Positions 18,561-28,348 of a stretch of DNA of 64,000 nt are shown in pieces (position 1 is the first letter of the stretch; each line of letters starts with the position of its first letter). Source of the stretch: Chitinophaga sancti (GTDB lineage Bacteria > Bacteroidota > Bacteroidia > Chitinophagales > Chitinophagaceae); the NCBI RefSeq assembly GCF_034087045.1, contig NZ_CP139247.1:4242001-4306000 (forward strand). Reading direction: 5' to 3'. The notes under the pieces are model-generated. The model was not told where the DNA came from. It saw only the letters and a list, made by a program, of their open reading frames with translations, and made no database searches. Position numbers and translations under genes: made by a program.

Positions 18561-21500
18561 ATGGGTTCCGCTTTTAAGAAGATCATGTTACTGGCTGTGA
18601 TGTTATGCACTTTGTATACAGCAAAGGCCTTTACTGCAGTTGAATCATATCAGAACCAGCTGCAGGGAGATTTAAAGCAGGGGGATGTGCTGGAAATCAA
18701 GGACGAGAAGTTTTTGAATAGTAATGTTGACTGGACAAAAATTCATAACCGGACAGTGACGAATATCATCACGTTTGGATTGTATAGAGATGGGGGGACT
18801 ATGCCAGCAACTGCCTTCAAATGTGAGATAGACCTGAAGGTAGAGTATTGGTCACAACCGGGTCAGGTAGATCCGATTACGAATGATCATGTGAAATTGC
18901 ATGTGACTTATAATCCGACGGAAGGCGTGGCTTACAGTGCTGCCGATACGTATAAATTCCTGAATGGATTTAAGGTGAAGGTCACCGTCAATAGTATCAC
19001 CAGTGCAGAATTAGGGACAACATTGCCAACCATATTCCGGTTGATGGGGCAGGTAGTGGTAGAGCGGTCATACGATTGGGATCTCACCAAAACAATTGTG
19101 CCGGTTGCTGTAGTCGATACTTCTGCCGTGATGCTTACCTGGGAGAAATATACAGGAGCGGAGGAGTATGACCTGGAATGGACGTTCATCGATGAGTTGT
19201 CAGATAATGGCAGCTTACTGGCGCAACAGGGAAGTAATGTTACTGCGGCTACGCTGGCTGGTTTGTTCCGTAATAATGCAACGAGAGTAACGATTCCGCG
19301 GGAGTATTTTGAGATATCGCTTATTCATATATCCCAGTATTTACCAATCAGGATAAGGCCTGTTCAGTATACGGATGACGGTTTCAGGCAGGAAGGAGAC
19401 TGGTTTTACCAGTTGAAACAAGGTGGGGTTGCAGGACCGTCGGTAATATTGCTGGATTCGGCGAGGCACCGTTCTGATTTGAACTGGCAGTATAGTGCTG
19501 TGTATGCGGAGGGCGGAAAGAAGAAGGAGGTGGTTAGTTATTTTGATGGTACGCTTCGTACCCGGCAGACAGTAACGGTCAATAATTCTGATCAGCGGGC
19601 TATGATACAGGAGACCCTGTATGATGAATTTGGGCGTCCGCTGGTGAATATATTGCCGGCACCAATTACACAGAGCAGGTTGAATTATTACCCGGGTATG
19701 CATCTTGCATTAGGGGGTGGAAACTATACTTATGCAAATGTGTATGGAAATACGACAGACTGTATTCCTGTTCCGGGCAAGATGAGTAATGATTCAGGGG
19801 CGGCACGTTATTATTCTCCTTTGAACCCGTTTTTAAGTGACAGTACGAATAAATTTATCCCGGATGCGAATGGGTATCCATTTGCTGTAAATCTTTATAC
19901 GCCTGATAATACAGGAAGGATGAGTGTGCAGGGGGGAGTGGGAGAGTTGTTTCAGCCGGGGAATAAAGCGACGAAATTATATTATGGGAAACCTGCACAA
20001 TGGGAATTAGACAGGATGTTTGGCAATGATGTAGGTTATGCATCTCATTACCTGAAAAACATGGTAATGGATGGAAATGGGCAGGTAAGTGTCAGTTACC
20101 TGAACGCAGCGGGTAAGACGATAGCGACGGCACTGGCGGGTGGGGCGCCTGCTAATTTGGATGGATTACCTTCGAAGCCTGATTCTACCGAAGAGACATT
20201 TTTATTAATAGAACCCAGCCAGTATACATTTGATCCTGCAAAGCTGAAGCTGAGTGCAACCACGACCTATTCATCGGCAGTGCCTGGTCCTGCTACGCTC
20301 AGGTATAATATAGATAAGCTGATAAAAACCTATAGTGAGAGTGGTGTTACAATATGTAGTAACTGTTATTATGACTTAAAGATCCGGGTTACGGACAACT
20401 GTAACAGGATCTTGTATGATAGTGCAGGGGCAAGGCCTGTTGGAAGTCTGGTCAGCAATTGTAATGATGTGAATGCTTTGACTGGGTTAATCAATTTGAA
20501 TTTTGACCAGATCGGAGAGTATTACGTGTCTTTTGAATTAGGGCTGAATGATTCAGCCATTGCTAATTATACGGCTGATTTTATAAAGAGGAATACCAAT
20601 CTGAAGACGCAGTGGCAGTTTGTACAGCAGGCCTTGCAAAGTCAGGACTTTTCAGGCTGTTTTAGCGATTGTAGTACCTGTCTGACATCATTGGGTGCAA
20701 AGACGGATTTTACGGCTGCTGTGGTGTCCAGGTTAGCGCAGAATGGGGTGACGGGTACTGCGATTAATACCTGGTCCAATACATTGTATGATTCATTGTT
20801 GGCACAATGTCAGCGTTTGCAGGCTTCCTGTCAATCATCGCCCTGTGAAGATCTGGAAAATACGTTAAAACTGGATGTAAGTCCGGGAGGGCAGTATGCA
20901 TTATTTGATGGAGATTCTGCATTGGAAAGAAGCATAAATGTATTGTATAACCACTGGCGGGAGGAGTTTCCGATAAAGAGTGCGACCAGTAGTGAATATA
21001 TTGAAGCGCAGTTTGAGATGGAGGATGGTTCGGTGATGTCTCCCTATGATGCGCATTTTACGCTGACGATGTTGTTGCGGTATTGGAAGCCGGAATGGGC
21101 GGCACGTTTTATTAAATATCATCCGGAGTATTGTGCGTTGCGGTTTTGTTATGATAACAGTACGGCGTATCAGTGGGATGATAAGATAAAGCAGGTGCAA
21201 ACGGTAGCAGGAATTACGGGTGTATTACCAGCTGCTGTTTATGATAAAAGTAATATCAGTTGGCTGGTAGCGCAGGATACAGCATTTAGTGGTGTGTTAA
21301 GTAGTTATAAGACCAGTTTTATAGCAGATCTTACCGATTATAGCAAAAATGTGGTTGGTTTTAATGCCTCTGGTTATGCTGTTAAAAATTTACCGGACTA
21401 TGTAGATTACCTGTTGTATTGTGCGGATAATACAGGGAGTACGAACACAAATAATAACCCGTTACCGAATGCAAATAACTGGTCTTCCTGTTCGCCGGTA

Positions 21501-24500
21501 TCCAGTTGCCGGATAGCAGATCTGGAGTGGCGGATGTATCGTGATAAGTATCTTGAGTTGAAGGAAAGATACTACGCAACAGCGCGGAGCACTTCGGCTT
21601 ATTGTGGAGGAGTTTGCGTAGTAGGCGATACATTGAGTTATGCCATAACCACCTGTCCGGAGTTGTCTGCTTTTAAAGTAGAGGCGGGAACTGCCACCTG
21701 TGGCACTGATTTACAATCCCTGAAAATTACATATAGTGGTGCGGGGTTGACGGGTGCAGTTACCTTGTCTTTGTATTATCCTGACGAATATGCTGGATTG
21801 ACACAGGTCGATTCGGTGGCATTTGCAGCGGGTCAGACGGAAGCATCTATCTGTATTTCAAGTGCCATCAACACGGGTTCCATTCTGGTGGAGGGAATTT
21901 CCTGTCGTCCTGATGATAGTAGCGTTATTTTCGATTGCGATGTGGCGAAGAGTTTGTCAAATTTCACGCTGAGCATTCAAAGGGATAATACTACCTACGA
22001 TCCGGCTACCGGTATTGCGAACTGGAATTGTATCATGCATTATTCCGGGCCTGATATTCCGGCGGGGGCGAGTGTAACAGCGGGCGTGGAGTTTTCATTT
22101 CATGAGAATCCGGGTGCGAAGATTTACAGTTATGTTTTTACAGGTAGTACAAAATCGCTGACGTATGTATTGCAGGGTGTAAGTGATGCGGGAGGAACGA
22201 TAGAAGGTTCGGGCTGTAGTAATCCTAACCCTGCTACACCTGTCACTAACAATTGTGCGGCGGCTTTAAAATATAAAGTTTCCCGTATCAACAGTGTTTC
22301 TTATAGTACGGCAGGGGTATCAACAGATACGACCGCGTTAGCGGCGCAGGTGTCAACGGCGGTAACGCAGTCTGTGAGTGAGAACTGTGAAGCGCAGGCA
22401 GATTACTGGATGCAGCAGTTGGAGGGTTGTTTAAACAGCAATGCAGCTTATGCATCAAAGGCAGCTTTGCTGCGCACAAAATTATTGCAGGTATGTAAGG
22501 CGGGAGGTGATGTGGATCATCCGAATGGAGCGAGTACAGTACCTGGTGCAGCGCCTTCCGGAGGTTATGTATCCTTTAAAGAGGCCATTAAAGGAGTATT
22601 GGGCATTACCAGCCTGGATATGCTTTGTAACCCGTGGTTACTGGATGCACCTTATCCATATAATGTAAAGCTACAGGCGACAAATGTTACTATTCAAAGA
22701 ACGGATAGTGGTATTTGTGCACAGCTGGCAGCACTAACACAGGAATATAATAACGCAGCGGGCGGATTTTATCAGTTCCTTGTAAATAAGTTTGGTGCAG
22801 CGATGACGCTGAGTGAAGCAGAACTTACGAGTCTGCAGAATGGCTGTAACAATTGCCGTTACTTATTGGCGGATGAGATACAGTTGCCTGTATTTATGGA
22901 TCCGGGAGCGCAGGGCTACGTTAGCGGATATGGTTACCAGCAGGGAGTAGCGGCCATGCAATCGGAGATGTCCCTGGATACGACCAGTGCTAATTACGAA
23001 AGCATTTATGCCACCTATCTGAATCACCGTTGGGGCTTTACTTTGTCTTATGCAGATTATAAAGATTTTGAGGCGAGGTTGCTGGTGAATTCATCGGCAG
23101 TATTAACGAATCAGCCTGTGTTTGCGACCGTGAGTCAGGATCCATATAGCTGTATGAAGCAGCTGATCAATCATGCGGCATTAAGTGGGATTGTACTTTA
23201 TAAAGAATATATAGCGGAAGAGGAGCGGCAATTCAGGAAAGGGTACATCGCTTATTGCAGCAGTGTGAAGCCAAAGTTGGAACTGACGGCTTTACAGCAA
23301 TTGTACCATTTTACATTATACTATTATGATCAGGCAGGTAACCTTGTGCGCACGATACCACCGGAGGGAGTACACCTGCTGGATGCGTCTTATCAGCAAC
23401 AGGTATGGGATGCACGGGATAATGTAGCATCTGCCTGTACGTATAGTGGTCCAGTAGTAGCGGCCAATAAGGATACGATTTTAAACAGGTTAAGTACGGT
23501 ATTGCAGGCGGGTACCAATTCGGCAATGGAGTGGTGGTTGTATAATCCTGCTATGGACAATAACCAGGTACTGGCAACGACGGGGGGTAATAAATACCTG
23601 TTTAATACCTGTATCAGTGGTCGTTATTTATATATGTCCATTTATACGATGGCACCGACAGGAGATGGTTCCACGATTGATTTTGCGATATCAAAGCACC
23701 TGGTAGCAGATCTGCAGGCGGTATTACCGTTACGGCAGTGGACACATGTGGTATTGCAGGGTCAGGGGTTGAACAGTGGAGACCTGGCGGTGTATGTGAA
23801 TGGGGTATTGTGTCCATTGAGTGCAGGAGCGCCGGCAGGCGGTTGTGGGTGGACGTTGACGAATACAGGGTCAGGGTTTATCTATCCAGAGAATTTGAGT
23901 ACGCTGAAACATTTTCGGTTATACAACAGGTTGTTGTCGGGGGCGGAGATAGCGGCGAATGCGGCTGTTCCTTGTCTGGGGTTAAGTCCGGCGTATGATT
24001 CAGTGTTGAATGGGGCATTGAGTTATTGGGGGCGGTATAATCTGCCTGCTGTTGGCACAGGGGGTAGTACGGTGGAGATGCAGTATTCGGCGGTGTATCC
24101 GGGGCATACGCTGGCGACTTCTTATGGATATCAGTCGTTGAATGGAATAACGCAACAGCGTACACCGGATGCGGGGGTAAGTAGTTACTGGTATGACAGG
24201 TTAGGGCGGTTGGTAACGTCGCAGAATGCGGAGCAGGTGGCGCCGGTGAATGGTGGGGCTACAGGGAGGTATAGTTATACAAAGTATGATGCACAGGGGA
24301 GAGTGATAGAGGTAGGAGAGAAGAGTGGTGCTACCCTGACAGCGTCGGAGATATTTATGTCTTCGCCGGAGGTGTTTTTGGGTGCGGGAAGTGATGCACA
24401 GATAACGAGAACATATTATGATGAGGCGTATGGAGCAGCTGGGTTAAACCAGGATAACCTGCGTAAGCGGGTGGCGGCGACTACTTACCAGGATGCGGGA

Positions 24501-26933
24501 ACTACGCCGTTGCAGGCGAGTTATTATAGTTATGACCAGATAGGGAATGTGAAGACGTTGTGGCAGCAGGTGCAGGATCTGGGGGTGAAGCAGGTGGATT
24601 ATCAATATGACCTGGTGAGTGGCAAGGTAAATAAAGTACGTTATCAGCGTGGTGCAGCAGATCGGTTTTATTATAATTATCAATATGATGCGGAGAATAG
24701 GTTGACGAAGGCGGGTAGTGGAATAGATAGTGTATCAGCAGATGGCTGGGAGATTATGAATCCGAAGACAGATGCGGGGTATCGTTATTATCTGCATGGA
24801 CCATTGGCAAGGATGGAATTAGGAGATATGGAGTTGGTGCAGGGGGTAGATTATGCGTATACCTTGCAGGGGTGGTTAAAGGGTGTGAATGGGAACTACC
24901 TGACAGCAGGAACTGATATGGGTCGTGATGGGTTGATAGGAGGTGTTAGAGGGGCTATTGCGCGGGATGCGTATGCATATAGCCTGGATTATTATGCGGG
25001 GGATTATAAGGCGATTGTGGATACGAATTCATTAGGTTTGAAATGGGTTGGACAGACGGGTGATGTGATGGGTCGGAATTTGTATAATGGGAATATCAGC
25101 AGGAGCACCTTAGCACTTTCAAAAATCAATTCCGGGAATCCTGTTGGGTATTCTTACCGGTATGATCAGTTGAACCGGTTGACGGCGATGCGGCAGCATA
25201 CGCTTGGTAGTGGAGCGGCTACATGGAGTACGGTATCTGTTGGTAATGCATATAAGGAGGATATCAGTTATGATGGGAATGGGAATATATTGCGGTATAC
25301 GCGGTATGGGAGTGGGGCTGGCGGCAAGCAGTTACAGATGGATAGTTTGAAGTATGTGTATGCGCGGGATGGTCAGGGTTATCTGAGTAGTAACAGGTTA
25401 ACGCAGGTGTTGGATAGTATTGCGGGTGATCCTTATACGGAGGATGTTTCAAGTCAGGGAGTAAATAATTATATTTATGATAATATTGGTAATTTGATTA
25501 CTAATGTTAGAGATAGTATAGTTAATATAAAGTGGACGGTATATGGTAAGATAAGTGGGATTACGAAGGGGGATGGAAGTTCTTTGGAATACAGGTATGA
25601 TGCGGGTGGGAATAGGGTGTATAAGGGTTATACGCATGGTGGAGTGACGGATAAGACGTGGTATGTGCGTGATGCGGCGGGGAATGTGCTGGCGGTGTAT
25701 GGGAATGTTGGAGGCGGGAGTGATAAGTATTGGAAAGAGCAGCATTTGTATGGGAGTAGCAGATTGGGATTGTGGGAGCCGGGATTGGTAGTAGGGGGAG
25801 AAGTGGATTCGACGTGGAATAAGGTGGGGGTAAGGAGGTATGAGTTGGTGAATCATTTGGGGAATGTGTTGGCGACGGTGAGTGATAAGGCTGTGTTGGA
25901 TGGGGATCATTATGTTGCGGAGGTGATGAGTGCGGGGGATTATTATCCGTTTGGGATGGGGATGGGGGATAGGAAGTGGAGTTTAGGAGGGTATAGGTAT
26001 GGGTTTAATGGGAAGGAGAATGATAATGAGGTGAAGGGAGAGGGGAATGAGCAGGATTATGGGATGAGGGTGTATGATCCGAGGTTGGGGAGGTTTTTGA
26101 GTGTAGATCCGTTATTCGAATCTTATCCTTACTATACACCATATCAGTTTGCAGGAGATAATCCAATTAAATATATTGATCTTGATGGATTAGAGAAAGT
26201 AGATCCAGAGGTAGCTGCATTTTATACTCATGCCCCGCAATTAGACATGACTACTGCTCCTGGTCCAGCTAATGCTGCCGGTTTCCCGAGAAACTCAAGA
26301 TGGTTTTGGTCTAAAATCCTAGAACAACACCCAGAAATGTTTAGCCAACAAAATAGAATGGCCATTAAAGCGCAGCGAGCCCCTATTGTAGATGAACAAT
26401 GGCTTACTTATAATCCTGCGCATGCTGGTTATGAAGGCAGTAAATTGGTGCATCATCATATAGAGCAGGGTAATTTGGCAGCCGCCATTCCTGAAAAAGT
26501 ACATACTGATTATTTTAAGAAATTGCATCCTGAGTTAAAAGGTCAATTGAGAGGGGCTAAGATTAGTTCGACATTGGGAACAGCTTTAGGTATATTAAGT
26601 ACGGCAGGAGATATTTTCAGTTTTATGAATGGTAATCCGGAATCACTAATGGCAATGTTTCCTTGTATTGGATGTGCCCCTGAAGACTTCATAGGTAGGG
26701 TGCAAAAAGATGTCAAAAGTGAATTGTTTTATACAGTTAACAGTGTTAGCACTCAGTATGAAAAAGGCAAGATTACATCAAAAGCTATAACATTTGACGT
26801 TTATTCTGACTACGCATGGGATGAAGATAATGAAAAATATATAGGGATAAATAAGTTGGCAACAAAGACAGAAATATGGAATTATGATTCTAATGGTAAC
26901 AGAACATCCACTAAACAAGTTGAAATGCTTTAA
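18561..26933 (+). CDS. Full-length RHS polymorphic toxin with HNH-like C-terminal tip
   Basis: 2790 residues, the only RHS copy here with its own signal peptide (MGSAFKKIMLLAVMLCTLYTAKA). Order: unique N-terminal region; Calx-beta-like segment (~1040-1130); LamG/concanavalin-like domain (~1640-1790); YD/RHS repeats (~1870-2480); RHS core signature DYGMRVYDPRLGRFLSVDPL (~2498-2517) and the NPIKYIDLDG hinge; then a variable tip. The tip has LVHHHIEQGNLAAAIP (His cluster ~2631-2633), like the HNH/LHH-GHH nuclease toxins, followed by a hydrophobic stretch and a ~110-residue tail. The last ~5.2 kb recurs in shortened form in the downstream cassettes. Its stop codon abuts an IS4-type element that separates it from the likely immunity gene. 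Toxin activity is inferred from the family. Confidence 0.85.
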   Translation: MGSAFKKIMLLAVMLCTLYTAKAFTAVESYQNQLQGDLKQGDVLEIKDEKFLNSNVDWTKIHNRTVTNIITFGLYRDGGTMPATAFKCEIDLKVEYWSQPGQVDPITNDHVKLHVTYNPTEGVAYSAADTYKFLNGFKVKVTVNSITSAELGTTLPTIFRLMGQVVVERSYDWDLTKTIVPVAVVDTSAVMLTWEKYTGAEEYDLEWTFIDELSDNGSLLAQQGSNVTAATLAGLFRNNATRVTIPREYFEISLIHISQYLPIRIRPVQYTDDGFRQEGDWFYQLKQGGVAGPSVILLDSARHRSDLNWQYSAVYAEGGKKKEVVSYFDGTLRTRQTVTVNNSDQRAMIQETLYDEFGRPLVNILPAPITQSRLNYYPGMHLALGGGNYTYANVYGNTTDCIPVPGKMSNDSGAARYYSPLNPFLSDSTNKFIPDANGYPFAVNLYTPDNTGRMSVQGGVGELFQPGNKATKLYYGKPAQWELDRMFGNDVGYASHYLKNMVMDGNGQVSVSYLNAAGKTIATALAGGAPANLDGLPSKPDSTEETFLLIEPSQYTFDPAKLKLSATTTYSSAVPGPATLRYNIDKLIKTYSESGVTICSNCYYDLKIRVTDNCNRILYDSAGARPVGSLVSNCNDVNALTGLINLNFDQIGEYYVSFELGLNDSAIANYTADFIKRNTNLKTQWQFVQQALQSQDFSGCFSDCSTCLTSLGAKTDFTAAVVSRLAQNGVTGTAINTWSNTLYDSLLAQCQRLQASCQSSPCEDLENTLKLDVSPGGQYALFDGDSALERSINVLYNHWREEFPIKSATSSEYIEAQFEMEDGSVMSPYDAHFTLTMLLRYWKPEWAARFIKYHPEYCALRFCYDNSTAYQWDDKIKQVQTVAGITGVLPAAVYDKSNISWLVAQDTAFSGVLSSYKTSFIADLTDYSKNVVGFNASGYAVKNLPDYVDYLLYCADNTGSTNTNNNPLPNANNWSSCSPVSSCRIADLEWRMYRDKYLELKERYYATARSTSAYCGGVCVVGDTLSYAITTCPELSAFKVEAGTATCGTDLQSLKITYSGAGLTGAVTLSLYYPDEYAGLTQVDSVAFAAGQTEASICISSAINTGSILVEGISCRPDDSSVIFDCDVAKSLSNFTLSIQRDNTTYDPATGIANWNCIMHYSGPDIPAGASVTAGVEFSFHENPGAKIYSYVFTGSTKSLTYVLQGVSDAGGTIEGSGCSNPNPATPVTNNCAAALKYKVSRINSVSYSTAGVSTDTTALAAQVSTAVTQSVSENCEAQADYWMQQLEGCLNSNAAYASKAALLRTKLLQVCKAGGDVDHPNGASTVPGAAPSGGYVSFKEAIKGVLGITSLDMLCNPWLLDAPYPYNVKLQATNVTIQRTDSGICAQLAALTQEYNNAAGGFYQFLVNKFGAAMTLSEAELTSLQNGCNNCRYLLADEIQLPVFMDPGAQGYVSGYGYQQGVAAMQSEMSLDTTSANYESIYATYLNHRWGFTLSYADYKDFEARLLVNSSAVLTNQPVFATVSQDPYSCMKQLINHAALSGIVLYKEYIAEEERQFRKGYIAYCSSVKPKLELTALQQLYHFTLYYYDQAGNLVRTIPPEGVHLLDASYQQQVWDARDNVASACTYSGPVVAANKDTILNRLSTVLQAGTNSAMEWWLYNPAMDNNQVLATTGGNKYLFNTCISGRYLYMSIYTMAPTGDGSTIDFAISKHLVADLQAVLPLRQWTHVVLQGQGLNSGDLAVYVNGVLCPLSAGAPAGGCGWTLTNTGSGFIYPENLSTLKHFRLYNRLLSGAEIAANAAVPCLGLSPAYDSVLNGALSYWGRYNLPAVGTGGSTVEMQYSAVYPGHTLATSYGYQSLNGITQQRTPDAGVSSYWYDRLGRLVTSQNAEQVAPVNGGATGRYSYTKYDAQGRVIEVGEKSGATLTASEIFMSSPEVFLGAGSDAQITRTYYDEAYGAAGLNQDNLRKRVAATTYQDAGTTPLQASYYSYDQIGNVKTLWQQVQDLGVKQVDYQYDLVSGKVNKVRYQRGAADRFYYNYQYDAENRLTKAGSGIDSVSADGWEIMNPKTDAGYRYYLHGPLARMELGDMELVQGVDYAYTLQGWLKGVNGNYLTAGTDMGRDGLIGGVRGAIARDAYAYSLDYYAGDYKAIVDTNSLGLKWVGQTGDVMGRNLYNGNISRSTLALSKINSGNPVGYSYRYDQLNRLTAMRQHTLGSGAATWSTVSVGNAYKEDISYDGNGNILRYTRYGSGAGGKQLQMDSLKYVYARDGQGYLSSNRLTQVLDSIAGDPYTEDVSSQGVNNYIYDNIGNLITNVRDSIVNIKWTVYGKISGITKGDGSSLEYRYDAGGNRVYKGYTHGGVTDKTWYVRDAAGNVLAVYGNVGGGSDKYWKEQHLYGSSRLGLWEPGLVVGGEVDSTWNKVGVRRYELVNHLGNVLATVSDKAVLDGDHYVAEVMSAGDYYPFGMGMGDRKWSLGGYRYGFNGKENDNEVKGEGNEQDYGMRVYDPRLGRFLSVDPLFESYPYYTPYQFAGDNPIKYIDLDGLEKVDPEVAAFYTHAPQLDMTTAPGPANAAGFPRNSRWFWSKILEQHPEMFSQQNRMAIKAQRAPIVDEQWLTYNPAHAGYEGSKLVHHHIEQGNLAAAIPEKVHTDYFKKLHPELKGQLRGAKISSTLGTALGILSTAGDIFSFMNGNPESLMAMFPCIGCAPEDFIGRVQKDVKSELFYTVNSVSTQYEKGKITSKAITFDVYSDYAWDEDNEKYIGINKLATKTEIWNYDSNGNRTSTKQVEML
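25500..26105 (+). other. G-rich, C-poor RHS core segment just before the toxin junction
   Basis: The coding strand here is extremely depleted in C and full of G-runs, for example GGGATGGGGATGGGGG near 25953 and GGGAGAGGGG near 26036. Several groups of four G-runs of three or more could form quadruplexes. The same composition recurs in every cassette copy just upstream of the variable tip. It also explains the long open antisense frames. Confidence 0.7.
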
Positions 26934-26941
26934 TTAAATAT

Positions 26942-28331
26942 CAGTATTGTCCGGGTAAAATAAATGATTAAGAGAAAAAAAGGGGGCCAAGCCCCCAATA
27001 GTTTATAAGTTTGGGTTACCACACCTTAAACAAATAAACTTGGATAAAGATAGAAAATTTACCGGACAGCCGATATTGTCTCAGATATTATCCACGAAGC
27101 TGATACAGGCCGCTGCGCATAAGCATCATAGCAATCGTTATTATAAAAAATTGCCGCTGCGTGTACACCTGGTTAGTTTATTGTACGGAGTATTTAGCTA
27201 TTGTAATGGATTGCGGGAGCTTTGTGAAGGTCTGTTGGCCTGTGAAGGGAAGCTGTCACATCTGGGATTTGATAAGTCCCCAGCCAGAAGTACCCTTTCA
27301 GATGCAAATAGTAGTAGAAGTTATTTAGTATTTGCAACTATCTATCAGCAGTTATTGGAGAAATATCATGGAATTATATCGGACAGCCGGCTAAAGGGAT
27401 TAAGCATAAGCAATCTCAAGATCATTGACAGTAGCACAATAAGCTTGTTCGGAGATATTCTGCGTGGAGTAGGTCGTCCCAGATTGGATGGAGCAAGACG
27501 TAAAGGCGGAATCAAGGTACATGCCCTGATGGATGCGTTTAGTGGTGTCACAGAGTTTGTGCGTATGACACCAGCCAAAGTACATGACCGGCAGTTCCTG
27601 TTAAAATTGAAGTTACCAAAGGAAAGCTTTATTGTATTTGATAAGGCTTACAATGATTATCGGCAGTTCCATTCCTGGAGTAACCAGCAAGTTTGGTTTG
27701 TATGCAGGATGAAAGAAAACGCAGTATATCATGTTTGTAAAGTATTGACAGACAACACCAGAAAGAAGAAATGTAATGGAGTGCTTAAAGACCAGCTGAT
27801 AACAGTCGGTTACAAGCAGGAAAAGGAGGTAATACGGCTGCGTATGCGAAGAGTTACTTACAAGGCAGAGGACGGACGGATATATGTGTTTATAACAAAC
27901 AATCTCAAGATCAGTGCTAGTCAGGTTGCCCGCATCTATAAATACAGATGGATGATTGAGCTGTTATTTAAACAGATAAAGCAGAACTTCCCATTGAGAT
28001 ATTTTTGGGGAGATAGCCAAAATGCTATTAAAACTCAGATCTATTGTGTTTTAATAGCTCAGTTGCTAATGGTAGTTTTAAGAAGGAAATCTGCAACGAA
28101 AAAGTCGTTTGCCAATATGATAACAGTAATCCGGCTACATCTAATGAGCTATGTTGAGTTATTAAGTTTTATAAAAGATACTTATCTGGCATGGCGAAGG
28201 GTAAATAATCCGGTGCTGAGTTCCGCTTAGAAGAGGAACTATATACTTTTATTATTAATTGAAAATCGGATATAACCACTTACCGGTGAGGATTACATCC
28301 GAATAAGTATATTTTTTGCCGGACAATAATG
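26942..28331 (+). mobile_element. Complete IS4-type insertion sequence, 1390 bp, with 9-bp target duplication
   Basis: The terminal inverted repeats are imperfect: CAGTATTGTCCGGG at the left end and, on the other strand at the right end, CATTATTGTCCGGC. The element is flanked by ATTAAATAT at 26933-26941 and again at 28332-28340, a clean target duplication. It carries one transposase gene. A GC-rich hairpin (GGGGGC-CAA-GCCCCC, 26982-26996) lies near the left end, as in ISs that block read-through. Insertion is precisely between the RHS stop codon and the following immunity-like gene. Confidence 0.85.
27040..28230 (+). CDS. IS4-family transposase
   Basis: 396 residues, DDE transposase. The N-terminus (FTGQPILSQILSTKLIQAAAHKHHSNRYYKKL) matches the DUF4372 domain typical of this IS4 subgroup. 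Catalytic candidates are the Asp in IDSSTIS (~129), the Asp in VFDKAYND (~200) and the Glu in the Y-(2)-R-(3)-E-(6)-K signature YKYRWMIELLFKQIK (~305-320), which is intact, so the protein may be active. The start is TTG at 27040; the frame is open upstream without an ATG, and a TAnnTTTG-type element (TAAGTTTG, 27006-27013) lies 26 bp before it. A 3' fragment of a relative lies at 49515-49794. Confidence 0.9.
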   Translation: MDKDRKFTGQPILSQILSTKLIQAAAHKHHSNRYYKKLPLRVHLVSLLYGVFSYCNGLRELCEGLLACEGKLSHLGFDKSPARSTLSDANSSRSYLVFATIYQQLLEKYHGIISDSRLKGLSISNLKIIDSSTISLFGDILRGVGRPRLDGARRKGGIKVHALMDAFSGVTEFVRMTPAKVHDRQFLLKLKLPKESFIVFDKAYNDYRQFHSWSNQQVWFVCRMKENAVYHVCKVLTDNTRKKKCNGVLKDQLITVGYKQEKEVIRLRMRRVTYKAEDGRIYVFITNNLKISASQVARIYKYRWMIELLFKQIKQNFPLRYFWGDSQNAIKTQIYCVLIAQLLMVVLRRKSATKKSFANMITVIRLHLMSYVELLSFIKDTYLAWRRVNNPVLSSA

Positions 28332-28348
28332 ATTAAATATAATTAAAT

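Noticed and set aside
10439..26933. T9SS C-terminal sorting domain on the giant proteins
   Set aside because: The C-termini (a YD repeat plus basic tail; a toxin tip) show no type A or B sorting-domain motif.
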